A stretch of DNA of 64,000 bases from Nomia melanderi. Taxonomy: Eukaryota > Arthropoda > Insecta > Hymenoptera > Halictidae. Below are positions 22,141 to 33,892 of this stretch, one piece after another; positions within the stretch are counted from its first letter, which is position 1; the number at the start of each line of letters is the position of its first letter. Under the pieces are notes generated by a model, which was not told the DNA's origin, searched no databases, and was given only the letters and a program-made list of their open reading frames with translations. The DNA lies in NCBI RefSeq assembly GCF_051020985.1, contig NC_135010.1, positions 6,818,001-6,882,000 on the forward strand. The letters run 5' to 3'. Both the position numbers and the translations under genes were made by a program.

Positions 22141-23085
22141 TTTTATTAAGTAATTAAGTAAAGGAAAATATGTTTTTAGTAAAAGAAAAGGTTTTAATTA
22201 ATAAGGAAATATTGAGTTCAGTAGTACAGATTATCGTAGAACCTACAATGGCAAATATAGTTATAGTGGCACACTTTTTTTCGTTAATGAATACAAATTT
22301 GGCAAATACAGTGGATTATTCACTGATGTGCTGCTTTCTTTTGTTAATATTTGTGATGCTGGCTGCTTCTGTAAGAATCCTCTTTATAAAACGTCGCTTT
22401 TTACTGCACCGGCTGTCTCGAAGACATTAATCAAAAAGCAGGAGCTCCGTTTGTCCCCCGTCTCTATGAGGGAGCTCGTTTCATTTTTATCGTAACATTT
22501 TTGCTCGCTCTAATTTCTTCTTCCTTCTTCCACTTAGTTGCAGTAACCTTTTTCGTAGCGAACAGATTGTCGGTGCGAACAAAAATAAGAGCTCGAAGCG
22601 TAATTTCACGGAAAAATATTGAAGACTTCGACAAATATAAAGAATTAAAATATCGGATGATCAAAATATAATTAATTATCAATAATACTAAAATTTTTAA
22701 GAGTACCCACATAGGGTAATTTGTTAGAACGCAGAATGCAGTTAAAAATGCTATTAACATTTTCAATTTTCTTGAATGACAATTAATAATACTAATATTT
22801 GTAAAATCAATATTCTAATTAAAAATTATTTGAAGTGGCTATACATAAATTTGAAAAATTACCAGTCTAAGATCTAATTAATATCTATAACTACCATTCA
22901 AAAAGAAAACATTCTCTTGTTTTTGTAGACTATTTCACATGAAATGGAATAGACATCTATTTCTTACGTCGCATATTCTACAACATTAAAAATAAAGTAA
23001 TCATTTCACACAATTTCATTGAATAATCTTCCCTTTATTCTGTCCCACATTCAATTTTTTCATAAATATTACAAATTCTCGGCCT
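22141..23085. other. non-coding DNA
   Basis: An 86-codon plus frame (22170-22430) is hydrophobic but unrecognised; a 100-codon minus frame (22464-22766) is also unsupported. The region is AT-rich with a GC-richer patch near 22400-22530. Confidence 0.4.
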
Positions 23086-23665
23086 CGCAAGAACCCGATA
23101 CTACCTAACAATATTACAGCAGCTCGATATTCAGATAATTGTGATACACGGACCGTGGCGGTCTAAATTTTCACTGGTTCACGCTGGAAATCACGAATGA
23201 ACGATGATTGGGTATCGGTTGACGCCGTATAGTTTCTGACCGAATAATACACGGTGCGGTTTAATTTCAGACTTAATTAGCTCGTTGTCATCGGCGGGCT
23301 TCGTGAGGAAATCGAGATCCGAAGACCGAAAATTGATCGATGGGAGCCTTGTAACGTGTTTCCGCTGTAGTAATTTCGATCGAGCCGCGAAAGGCGACTT
23401 TCCAATGGCGGCGTAATTAAACTACAGCCTCGTCTGACCATCTGAAATGAAATCGTCTGAAAAGACGCTCGATTCGTTTGCGCGGCACTGAAATTTCTGG
23501 ATGAATCCTTTGCCCTCGCCGCTGGTAATTAGCGAGTATCGATTTCGTATTACCAACGACGGCTCCGACATTGACGTTTCAGCAAGTTCGGGACAACTTT
23601 ATGGGGGATCGTAATGGTAATGGCGCGACGTAATTGTAGGGAAGATCTCGATCGACCGGGAGAGG
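23086..23665. other. GC/CpG-richer unique island
   Basis: About 580 bp of balanced-composition sequence without long frames or repeats, with TAATTA homeodomain-like cores (for example near 23270 and 23415). Candidate conserved non-coding element. Confidence 0.35.
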
Positions 23666-24179
23666 GTATTAAGTGATAAAGAAATTTAAATGCTTTGTGT
23701 TATGAATAATAATTGTAGTATTTTTATTTATTAATATTTGAGTGGAGCTTCTTTGTATTTTTGTTGTTGTTAAAGTGGAATAGTGTTTGATTAGAATCAT
23801 GTAAGATTATTTAAATTATGGTAGTCTACTGCGTAGAATTATGTAAAATTATGTAGTTAATTATGGGAGTATATTGCGTAGAATAATGTAAACTTATTTG
23901 TAATATTTTGTTGTGTTTCATTGTTATAGTGAAAGATCAAAGGAAAATTTTTGATTCGTATACATCTTGGAAATTGGAGCTATTAAAATAGAGAATTAGG
24001 ATATTTCTATAATGACATTAATTAAAATTGATAGAAATCTTTACCAAATGATATTTATGAAAATCAATATCCGTCGAATCGACAGGTTCCATAAATCTAA
24101 TCTTAATAATTAGAAACATTCGTTAAATTTACGAAAATATTAATTTGATTAACAAAATCGTTATTATTTACAGAATGAT
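23666..24179. other. AT-rich DNA with a short duplication
   Basis: TGCGTAGAAT(T/A)ATGTAAA occurs near 23830 and 23876, a ~46-bp-offset duplication. The rest is AT-rich. Confidence 0.45.
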
Positions 24180-24505
24180 TTAATTACTTTCTCTGTGAAT
24201 AAAAGATTTTATTAGTTGACCGCTTCTATTGTGTGTTGGTCGATTGTAATACACAGTATTATCTGTTAGAATCCGTTGTACCGTACGGTTTGCTTTCACC
24301 GTTTCTGGTTCGCCCACGTCGCGCGTTACGGTCTGTTCTACTGTCCGATTAGTGCTGACTCGTTTCACTAGCCGATCATTTGTAGTCTTTTCTACTGTTT
24401 ACCTCGCTGTAATTGCTTTTACTCTCTGCTCAGACGCAATTTGCTCCGTCCGTTCCAGCTCGTTCTACTTGTCTGATTAGTATCAACTCATTCTATTGTT
24501 TTTCT
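24180..24505. repeat. degenerate repeat of CTACTGTCCGATTAGT-like words
   Basis: TCTACTGTCCGATTAGTGCTG, CACTAGCCGATCATTTG, TCTACTTGTCTGATTAGTAT and related words recur with varied spacing. The minus-strand 62-codon frame (24180-24368) reads as Thr/Arg-rich because of them and is not supported as a gene. Confidence 0.4.
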
Positions 24506-25113
24506 AGACAATTATGAAACTAAGAATACGTCGAATGCCAATAATTAATTATGCAGTCTTACTGTTTTCTACACTTTGTTTTAATGTCTTTTATTATGGC
24601 GATTAAATGGGTTACGAATTTCTAATTTGTCGAATTAATTATTAATCATGCTACCGACAGTTTGCTTATTATTCAATCAATTTTCTTTTAAACATTTTTC
24701 GTTTTATTTAGACCACGGATTTTTATATAAAGCATCAATGTAAAAGATGCAAACGTATAAAATGCAATTAAATCAGTGAAATCGGATACAATATAAATTG
24801 AACGTATTTAAACAATTTAAATACTGATAAAAATATGTTATTTATATTTAAACAACCATTTTATTCTTAACAAATTGAATCACGCACGAAAAATCTATTG
24901 CACAATTAATAATCTCACCCATTCAACTAAATCCAATATTGCTTGCTCTTCGATACAAAAATAATAAAATATTTATCACACGAAATACATTTTTATTCAA
25001 CACCAATCGTCATTATTCAATGTCAACCCACGTTACTTTGAAAACGATATACGGTGACAAATCATCCAATTATAAACAGATTTCCATAATCACCGTCACA
25101 GAATCTTCCTTTA
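24506..25113. other. AT-rich non-coding DNA
   Basis: No element, frame or repeat of note. Confidence 0.45.
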
Positions 25114-25399
25114 TATAGAGTGTTTCAAAAATAGGTATCACGATCACCATTCTACATTTCATTTACTAGAAGAGAATATAAGAAAATGCTCTAAGAAATG
25201 CTAACAGAAAAAGGACGTCGGATATTGTGGTCCTTCGTTCTCCCATGAAAACTTCAACAATTGGCAAGCGTATTATATAGCAATAAAAAATGTTAAACCT
25301 TTTTCAAAGCCAGGATATATGATTAAATTTTCAAATTTTCAAAAAGCATGTAGAATCACGTTTTGGTGGTCGTGACGTATGTTTTTGACACCCTGTATA
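25114..25399. mobile_element. small TIR element, TATACAGGGTGT ends
   Basis: Left end TATAGAGTGTTTCAAAAATA and reverse-complemented right end TATACAGGGTGTCAAAAACA agree at 16 of 20 positions. The 286-bp interior is non-coding. The (TA)TACAGGGTGT motif is a frequent insect transposon end; the superfamily is uncertain, perhaps Tc1/mariner given flanking TA. Confidence 0.6.
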
Positions 25400-25760
25400 A
25401 TGCTAACTTGGAAAACAGCGTTTTCGTGAATTGAAAGATTAACGCGACTCGCACGTCCCTCGGGAGTTCTGGATAACGTGTCCCATTGTTTCGTCTGTGG
25501 AGTCAACCAACAAAGGCGTGTGTGTCGCACAGTATTGACAAGTTCATACGTAATCGACAGACTGTTAAAATTTTCTTTGTACCCGGCCGGTTCACCTGGA
25601 CCTCTGCAGTTCACCTGTTCTTTGTCGAGCTGAGCGACGTGCGTCTATTTGCTCGTTTGTCGCCGGGAAGGCTGTTCATGGGACCGTTAAAGCTTTACGC
25701 GTCTACCTAGTAGACGTTACTCCTTCGACGTAATGTTGTTTGATACAACAACAGTCAGGG
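25400..25760. other. GC/CpG-richer unique island
   Basis: Contains GTTCACCTG twice (near 25588 and 25608) and a perfect 7-bp palindrome CGTCTAC / GTAGACG around CTA near 25698-25714. Frames on both strands are unrecognised. Confidence 0.3.
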
Positions 25761-26879
25761 AGCAATAAAACATTAAACGAATTTAGTACGAATATCGTGA
25801 AACATTTTCTGAGTAAACCTTTTTAGAAATGGATCGTGAGAATTGGGAGTGAACTATGGAAATTCATTGGATTTATGACCATTAACTTTTTAATCATTTA
25901 TTTTCCGCATGTTTTTAATGAATAATTTTGTATCCTACTGATCAAATTTTTAATAAATCATTTTCATTGAGAATTCTAAGGGATTTGAAAGGAAATATTG
26001 TTTCGGTGATATATCGATTGTCGCATACTCAAGAATTTAAGCCACAGAAGTTCAATGAAAATGTATTAAGTTTTGTGAAATATTGTACTTTAGACATATT
26101 TTTAAATACTTCTATATCATAGGAATCAACGATCTTGTCATTGAATTTAGATTTGTTCGTCTACGATCATATAAAAATAATTAACTAACATTCAAATAAT
26201 ACCTTCCCATTCGAAACAGATTTATTTTCCACAGCATCGAAAACTGTTCCTGTTCTCTTTATTCGTTGAAAGAGATTTATAAAAAAGCCTGACTGTTATT
26301 TCTGGATTAATTTAATAACTGTTTCCGCGAATGAAAAATATTTCAGCGGAGATGAAAAAATTGATGGACGTCAAACGAGTTCTACGTATTTTCAATAATA
26401 TGTTCCCCACGGCACCGTAGAATTCCGGTATCGGAACGCGGAACGAAGGAATCGACCATTTTCGGAATTGAGACTTTTCAATTATCGACAGATGCTGGAT
26501 CGTTGCGCGGATTTTAACTGTGTCCTCTGTCAACTGTCTTTCAATGCGCCTTTCCTGTTTCCCTTGCCGCGAAAATGCGGGACTCTTTGCGTCAATCTCG
26601 AAACCGTGACAGGCTGCGAGTAAATACTTGAAGCGAGAATTTAATTAAGCAGCTCTGTCTTCGTGCACACGTTTACATTTTAATATTACGTGCCACTTTA
26701 ATTATATCTTTTTGTACATGATTCTTTTTCGATTTATATAATTTCTGCATTTCATATTTATTATTACATTTAAACAACATATGCTTATAAAATGGAATTT
26801 TGTTATAGCATTCTTTAAGAATGAGAAGTAAGTAGAATTCATATCATTCTATTCCATCTAATTCAATTGTACAATATTT
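25761..26879. other. AT-rich DNA with an island at 26310-26640
   Basis: The 26310-26640 part is CpG-containing and unique. A 73-codon minus frame there is unsupported. The remainder is AT-rich. Confidence 0.4.
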
Positions 26880-27316
26880 ATTTTATTCATTCGTTTCCAT
26901 TTTCTTGTATAAAATATTCTTTTCCAGGGTTCTGTATAATTTATATTATATTGATACCTTTGTAAGTTTTTATAATAGATTAAAAGTACCTTACTAAAAA
27001 AATCACGATTTAAAACAGTTTTTAAATTGTAACAGAATTCTAATTGATTAATATAAATAAATAATCTTCAATATTTCTGCTGGAGCTGAATAATAATAAT
27101 TTTATTCATTCGTTTCCATTCTCTTGTATAAAATATCTTTTTTCAGAGTTCTATGTAGTTTATATTATATTCATATTTTGTAAGTTTTTATAATAGATTA
27201 AAAATACCTTACTATGGGGTGGATAATTTGAAACGTTTTAAAATTTTAACACAATTCTAATTGATTAATACAAATAAGTAATCTTCAAGATTTCTGCTCG
27301 AGCAGAATAATAATAA
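26880..27316. repeat. tandem duplication, 219-bp unit, two copies
   Basis: TTTATTCATTCGTTTCCATT at 26882 and 27101; the whole unit follows in order, including GTAAGTTTTTATAATAGATT and TTTCTGCT(G/C)GAGC(T/A)GAATAA. Copies are roughly 85 percent alike by eye. Confidence 0.85.
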
Positions 27317-29065
27317 TAAATTGTAGCTCACACAAATTTGTACCTATTAATAATTCAAGCATTCTCGTGAACGGACGCAATTAATTATAAGAAAAAAAGG
27401 ATTAATGTGTCAGGCATTAATATAAAACTTGCGGGTTGACTGAAACTTTCTCTGACCGATGTCTCTGCATTTCCGGATAAACACAGTTTTCAACGTCGTT
27501 CCATCATCACGGAACTGAAAATATTGCTATGAATTTCGTGTCGTGTAAATATTGCTCGAATGAATTTTCTGTTGTGAATATGACGGCTGGAATAATACCC
27601 GATGTTTATAAAAATACGTGATTCGCATGGCTTTTGTTAACGCGGGACCCGCGAGTAATGAATAAAAAATGATTTCAGTCCGTGGCACTATTTCCAGCTT
27701 GATTTCGAAATTTCAGTGTGCGTACTGTCAGCATCCAGAAAAATCTGGGGAATTTTCACATTTTCGGAGTGTGTCGTTTGTAATCCATTATTTTGCAAAC
27801 GGTCGTTTGATTAAATTAGATTTGTTTTTATTTCGAATGGAAATAGAATAGAGTAATAGTAATCAAGTAGAAAAACAATAAGAGTAATAATTATTACAAC
27901 TCATTATTAGAGGAGTAATAATAATATTAATAATTATTTTAAATTTCAAAATTTAATTTTACGAAATGTATTACAACATTTATGAACGATTTAGTTATAT
28001 AGAATTTATATAGGTTCATTTATATTTCTAATATACAATAACAGATTCGCTTAAATGTCAGGTTTTATTAAAACTTTTATAATTAATCACTGAGCCAATT
28101 CAATAATTTTCCATTTCAACTGGTTTTCTCAAATAAAGGAACCATTATGCTTGACTTATACACAATTTGGTATGGAATGCATTGTTACAGTTGGAAATTC
28201 CAATACCATTATTTGCGTCCAATTGTTTGAAAAGCGTATGTTCATTTGACATTTCGGAATATTCATATATTTCTGCCGTTGATATTTAATTCCACAATAA
28301 AGGAGTGTAATGCTTGGCGCATTTAATTTTCAGTTGTAAATGAAGCCATATTTTCCCTGGTGTATGAAAAGCCTGCATGAAAAATTGGAATTCTTTTTAA
28401 ACAGTTAAAAATACTGTGAAATTTTATATGTTTCAGCCTGTGCATTGCGGAGTGTTGCATTAATGAATGGAACAAAAGAGTCTGTTAAGAAATTCCATTA
28501 CAATTATTTACGTTATGCTGAATTACTTTTTACAATTTCTTCAGCAGAGTGAAAATATTCCTTTGTTGTCGAGAAACTGTAGTAATCGGCTGGAAAATTG
28601 AATAATACTCGTGAAATATATACCTGGAGGCACTTGACAAATGATTAAAAAACAAATTCAATTTCTTAACACCAGAATCTTGGTCGATAAGTGGAATCCC
28701 TTGTCGCTGAATACTTATACATTTTTCATAAAGTTGAAAACTGTAGGAGCTGATTTCACGAGTAAGGATAGATCGAAAATTAAAATTCTTTCGCGAGAAG
28801 TTTCTTTATTTATGTAGTAAAACTTTGAAATTAGTTGGACAATTATTCACTCGAGTGCTCAATGGTTACCTTGTCGGATTATTACTGGTTATTTTCACTT
28901 GATACAAGCGAACAGGAGAAAAACGAGATTTGTGGAATGTACATGGCCCACTCGAAGACCACTGAAAGTAGAAACAGTCAGGACTAGTCAGACACGTTAG
29001 CTGATCGTAGTGTAACCTTTCAGATTTAGTTCTCTTTTGAAAATATGTAATTTTATTATGCATTA
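27317..29065. other. non-coding DNA
   Basis: AT-rich with mildly GC-richer patches (27420-27800 and 28860-29030). Several 60-65-codon frames are unsupported. No element was found. Confidence 0.45.
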
Positions 29066-29331
29066 AAACTTTAGAAATTTAACATTTACATATACTACAT
29101 TACATAAAATATTTTATTATATTATTAACATTCTAGAAATTTAACATTTACATACACTACATTACATAAAATGTTTTATTATATTATTAACATTCTAGAA
29201 ATTTAACATTTACATACACTACATTACATAAAATATTTTATTATATTACTAACATTCTAGAAATTTAACATTTACATATACCACATTACATAAAATATTT
29301 TATTATATTATTAACATTCTAGAAATTTAAC
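29066..29331. repeat. 62-bp tandem repeat, ~4.3 copies
   Basis: TAGAAATTTAACATTTACAT occurs at 29072, 29134, 29196 and 29258 and begins again at 29320, exactly 62 bp apart. Units are nearly identical, so the array is young. No spacers. Confidence 0.92.
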
Positions 29332-30140
29332 ATAATACACATTACACCATATAAAAAATTTTGTTACTATACCTTTCATATTTCACTAATATAACAATTG
29401 TAAATATTGCATCATACATAAAACTTCATTATAAATTTTAGAAATTTAATATTTATATTTAACCGTACAGGTATACTTATATTTACTCTTACAACTCTAA
29501 TAAATTCAATTATGTAACAAATATTATTGTATATCTCACAATTAAAAAATTTCACAATTATTTACATGTATTACACCGTACCATACATTCAATACTTTTT
29601 CAAGTTATTATAATGATAATATGCTATAGTTGGTGAAGCTTTTCTATGCAGACTTTCTTATTTATTTTAATGAAAGGAAGATTACTTCACGGAACAGTGG
29701 ATCATCCGTCCTAACCTGTCACATATAATTTTGAGTTTCAATCAATTTTAATCATCTTCTCGAATACGGGTCCAACGTAATTAAAAGCGGCCGAGTGAAT
29801 TTCGCAACGAACTATCCGATTCATTGGAAAATTTATGAACGTATAATAACGGGTACGGGTGGGACCCGATATCGGATATCGGTATTCGCGCAAACTAATT
29901 GAAATATTTGCCGATATTTGACCAGCCGTCGAGTATGCATCGCATCGGGTTTAAAAGTTTCTGCGGTCGGTATGCGAAACCCGGCATCCTCTTTATTATT
30001 TGCTTCCATTCCTGCTTTATTGTATTTTGCGATATTCACCGGTCGCGAAGCCGTGTTATCAGTGCTCATCCTGATTTTTATTTTTCGTAACAGTAGAAAC
30101 ACTGGTGAAACAAACCAGAAAATTAAGCAAATTTCGGGTA
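29332..30140. other. AT-rich DNA then a GC-richer island (29690-30090)
   Basis: The island carries frames open on both strands (62-89 codons), unrecognised. It includes a direct GATATCGGATATCGG near 29867. Confidence 0.4.
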
Positions 30141-30325
30141 ATGATAGTAATAAGACTATAATAAAACTATAATGAAACTGTAATGAAACTGTAATGAAAC
30201 TGTAATGAAATTGTAATGAAACTATAATAAAACTATAATAAAACTATAATAAACTATAATAATAAAACTATAATAAACTATAATAATGAAACTATAATAA
30301 ACTACAATAATAAATATATATTAAA
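30141..30325. repeat. 11-12-bp tandem repeat (AAACTGTAATG / AAACTATAATA)
   Basis: About 15 units of AAACTGTAATG, AAACTATAATA and shorter variants follow in tandem. Confidence 0.85.
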
Positions 30326-30625
30326 ATTCATTATTAAACATAATTTAATTACTAGACAACTAGTTTAAAAATTTCATTTATTATTAATTATAGATATTTT
30401 GGGTTTGATTACTACTTTAAATGGAAGAAGGAATAGAATTTTGAAAATAGAAATTTCAAGAAATACAATTTTATTTTCCATATTAATCATTTCAATAAAT
30501 CAAAAATTATATAAGAAAGAATTAATTTTTATCGAAGTTCTTGTTCTAGTTTATTTAGAAGACTTTTTAAAAACTCTGACTGCGTAAAGCTCTGTACGTT
30601 AATCAGTGAATAATCACTTAACATT
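30326..30625. other. AT-rich non-coding DNA
   Basis: No feature beyond an unsupported 62-codon frame. Confidence 0.45.
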
Positions 30626-30630
30626 AATAT
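30626..30630. repeat. target-site duplication AATAT, left
   Basis: AATAT precedes the LTR start TGTTGAGCC and is repeated exactly after its end at 31172-31176. Confidence 0.75.
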
Positions 30631-31171
30631 TGTTGAGCCATCACGGCTTAACAGAGTCGACACATGCAGAGACTTAAGCTCTTCACAGCACGGGGCAAAA
30701 AACGGCTCTTATTGTTTAGTATTTTAACGGCACATCACGGCAATCATTTACCTTTTGAAATCAAATTCCAAAACTTTCCTTTTACCCGAATGTGGCAGCC
30801 AGCGACGGGTTGTAAACGCATATTTCTGAAGGGCGACCAAATGATATCCTAAGGATACTCGGTACCTGGGGTTTGCCTGGAAGAAATTTGTATCCAAGCT
30901 AAAAACATAGTCTCTGCATGTCTTAGGTATCACCCCACCCTCGGTTGGCGATAACCAATCAGGATGTTTTCTTAAATTTCGGAGCTGACGATCTGACTCG
31001 CAGATCGCCAGGGAAACAGACAACTCAAAACTTTCGAACGATACACATCATACAAGCGCGTCTTAGTGTTCAGACATAATTGTACACACGAAAAATACAG
31101 TCCACTAACGAAGAAGCAAGCGGTCTCATTTAATCAGCTCCAAGTAAGGACGCTGCTGTGAACGCCCAACA
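30631..31171 (+). mobile_element. solo LTR with 5-bp target duplication
   Basis: A 541-bp block begins TGTTGAGCC and ends GCCCAACA, giving perfect 5-bp terminal inverted repeats TGTTG/CAACA with canonical TG...CA. AATAT flanks both sides exactly. Composition is GC-richer than the AT-rich surroundings. At 31093-31112 it shares AAATACAGTCCACTAACGAA, with one difference, with the probable solo LTR at 6936-7421; orientation is set to match that one. A 5-bp duplication is usual for BEL/Pao and some Gypsy elements. No internal region remains. Confidence 0.8.
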
Positions 31172-31176
31172 AATAT
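31172..31176. repeat. target-site duplication AATAT, right
   Basis: Exact copy of 30626-30630. Confidence 0.75.
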
Positions 31177-31675
31177 TATGTTAATAAACTCCATTTAGAG
31201 CCACGAATGATTCATATTGCCTCTGGTTTACAGAATTCCATGGATTTTTATATTTATCAGAGAAAATTGGGACTCCCAGAGACAATCATTGAAATGACGT
31301 TCCGCTTGCGATTCAAGTGGACATTGAATAATTTTCTGAACAGTGTATCCAGGAAGCTTTTAATATGGGTCAGACGTAACGAGGTTCTCGGCTGTGTCAG
31401 CTTAACGAGCTGCAAGAAGCTTCCGTTTGTAGACGATATTTCCTCTGAAGAACATAAACGTTTTAAAGAGATTGATCCTAGAAGAAGGGGACGATGAGAT
31501 CAATGACAAACGTTGGACTTTGTAGCTGTTGATGGATGCAAAATATCTTTAGAAATTAACTTCTTTAACTGAAATGATGAGCCTTACTCGCACGTGTCCT
31601 CACTGGGAAACTGGATTTCGAAAATTATTTTACAAATATGCGTCGCAACTGAAATAATTTTCTTCATAAATAAAT
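31177..31675. other. unique DNA with an unrecognised 96-codon frame
   Basis: A plus-strand frame at 31207-31497 begins MIHIASGLQNSMDFY and ends in a basic IDPRRRGR. It matches no family I recognise and has no nearby splice or promoter signals. It could be a relic of a longer element or chance. Confidence 0.25.
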
Positions 31676-31902
31676 TTAACACTAACACTACCGAGCATTT
31701 AATACGATTGACATGTAATTCGCATAAAAATGGTAATAATAGGTTATTTTCAGTTTCTTCAGATGTTCGTTATAGAATTCAATTATACTATTTATTTTCA
31801 AGGTTACTTCGAATATTCAATACTTTTAAGATGTTACTAATGAATACTAAACAAAACACTCAACACCAGTCATTTTGACTGTTACGATTGTGCTAGTGTT
31901 AA
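31676..31902. mobile_element. TTAA MITE, TTAACACTAGAAC family
   Basis: Left end TTAACACTAACACTACCGAG; right end reverse-complemented TTAACACTAGCACAATCGTA. It is 227 bp with TTAA on both sides. Interior phrases (TTGACATGTAATTCGCATAA, TTCAATACTTTTAAGAT) match the 3122-3346 copy in the same order and orientation. The 94-codon frame across it is chance. Confidence 0.8.
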
Positions 31903-32649
31903 TGAAGTATATAATAAGTGTATTCCTGGGAATAAATGGTTTTAGTGTTTTAAAATTTGTAAATTTGGGCATTTGTTATTTGATTTTAAGAGGAAAATAG
32001 GGAAATACTGTTTTTTTTTCTATAAAATGTGAAATTTTTATTGCTTGCCAACTGATGTTTATGTATAAATAATTATTATTTGTAGTTTAAAGTAACTGGA
32101 TATTCGATAAATGTTTTAGATGCAAACAGTTTGTTTTCAATGAGAAATAATCAAAGTGTGACTAGCAAAGTTAGTCGCCTTTATTGTAAATTTGCATCCA
32201 CGTGGCAACCATCAAAAAAGGAAAAGAAGAAAGTAGAGAAGCACAGGGGAAACGTGAAAACAATAGAACAGCTTCAAAAAAGCCCGCATAGCGGCGGCTA
32301 GTTTAGCGTCGCTTCCTCCCGCGTGTTTCGAATTTATTCTTTCCGGCCGGACGGAATTGCGCGCAGTGGTCCGTTCTAACCCTTTTCACTGCAGAAGTAT
32401 TTCGCTAGAAATGTTCAACGTTTTCTAGTGAGAAACAGACGATATTTTTTGAAAGCTGCTTAATGAGAGATTATATACAGATTAATAAGCAAACTTCTTT
32501 TTCTTGCAATATTTGAAATATTGATGTATGATACACAGATGAACATTAAATATTTAAAAAAATTTTATTTTATTAATATTAAATTTATTCATTAAATTAT
32601 ACTTAATATATTCAAATGGAATCGAATAATAATTATTCTATTCTATATA
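31903..32649. other. AT-rich DNA with a GC-richer patch
   Basis: From 32280 to 32400 there is a short CpG-rich patch ending near TCTAACCCTTTTCACTGCAG, which resembles a TTAACCCTTTGC end but has no partner. Otherwise AT-rich. Confidence 0.4.
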
Positions 32650-32945
32650 AACGTTTGAAAATTCCAAGTTAGTTTTCAAAGCAATCATAAAGCTTTCAAG
32701 GACATCAAAAAGTTTTCAAAGTTACCGAAGAATTTTCAAAATAGCTACGTCAGGTTATAAAAAGGAGCTTCGGAAAATCAGGATTCCCAAAACTTTCGAA
32801 ACAACTAAAAGTTACATGAACCACTTAAAAATCTCGCTGAGAAAATTGTTTCGAAAGATTGGAAAAGTGTCCGAAACTGTTAAAAATCTTTCAAGACCAC
32901 CAAGAAACCTTCAGGACCTTCGAAGTTCTGAAAATTTCGAATATA
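32650..32945. repeat. degenerate short-period repeat of AGTTTTCAAAG-like words
   Basis: AAGTTAGTTTTCAAAGCAATC, AAAAGTTTTCAAAGTTACCG, AGAATTTTCAAAATAGC, AACTTTCGAAACAACTAAAAG and others recur at about 24-30 bp. Old and diverged. Confidence 0.45.
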
Positions 32946-33104
32946 TTTATTGAAATATCGTAAGAGGCTGAAGAGCAAACATGTTTATGTCGTTCAGAGA
33001 ACGTACAAAGCTTCCTTCAAGATTTTCAAGCTTCGTTCGAAGTGCTCTTGACTATCGAGTGCATAAACTACTAAAGTACCCACCAATATAAGTATTCCAG
33101 ACTG

Positions 33105-33157
33105 TTAACCCCTTGCTTGACGATTTATTTTGAGTCAAACGTATCTCTTCACGCTGT
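33105..33157. mobile_element. left-end fragment of a TTAACCCCTTGC-type element
   Basis: TTAACCCCTTGCTTGACGAT followed by TTATTTTGAGT resembles the start of the element at 42752 (TTAACCTCTTGCCATATGAT, then TTATTT). It is cut at 33158 by the next TTAA element, suggesting insertion of one into another. Confidence 0.45.
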
Positions 33158-33541
33158 TTAACGCTAGGTCTACTGAACGCGTTAATTTGACGCATACTGA
33201 ATATTATAAACAATATTTGGTAAATGTTTACGTCAATTTTAATCGATGCAGTTACACGAGTATGTAGCCAAATTGTCTATTTTCAAACTTTTAACTTCCA
33301 AGATTTAAATGAATGAATATCCATTTTTCTCGGAACAATAGAATAAACTATGCAATAGTCTTTGTTGTTTCACGATTACTGATACCTTAAAAGCATTTAA
33401 TATGCGAAGTGATTTTAAAAATTAATAGTTTCACTTGAATTCTATAACAAACGTCTGAAGATACTGAAAATAATCTATTGTTACAATTTTTATAGGGATT
33501 ACAGATCAATCATATTAAACGCTCACTAGCTCCAGTGTCAG
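33158..33541. mobile_element. longer TTAACACTAGAAC-family element, reversed
   Basis: Its right part, read on the minus strand, matches the left part of the 3122-3346 element (CCCTATAAAAATTGTAACAA, ATTATTTTCAGTATCTTCAG). The left edge is TTAACGCTAGGTCTACTGAA. The right edge ends CTAGCTCCAGTGT, with TTAA apparently mutated. At about 384 bp it is longer than the 225-bp copies and may keep more of the parent element, but has no coding sequence. Confidence 0.6.
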
Positions 33542-33892
33542 TTAAATAATATTCACCACAAAGTATTTAAATAAAAGTAGGAAACAAACTACCCTCTTCA
33601 TTTCTCTAATCATATCCAATTAAAACAAAACTGTCACAAATAAAATTACAATTTTGAATGATAAAAAACAGTGTAATAGTAGTACTCAAATTTTTATACA
33701 GATTACACAGCAATTATTTTAAATGCTCGCTAGCTCTAGTGTCAGTTAAATAATATTCACCACAAAGTATTTAAATAAAAGTAGAAAACAAACTACCCTC
33801 TTCATTTCCCTAATCATATCCAATTAAAACAAAACTGTCACGAATAAAATTACAATTTTCAATTATAAAAAACATGACAATAATGGTACCGA
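33485..33892. repeat. 204-bp tandem duplication spanning a MITE edge
   Basis: GTGTCAGTTAAATAATATTC occurs at 33537 and 33741, 204 bp apart. Both copies run from TTTTTATA(G/C)(G/A)GATTACA through AAACTACCCTCTTCATTTC to TTATAAAAAACA. Each copy starts with the last ~57 bp of the TTAA element, so the duplication followed the insertion. Confidence 0.88.

Noticed and set aside
31207..31497. 96-codon frame next to the solo LTR
   Set aside because: Just outside the target duplication, so not part of the LTR element; no recognised domain. Left as unsupported.
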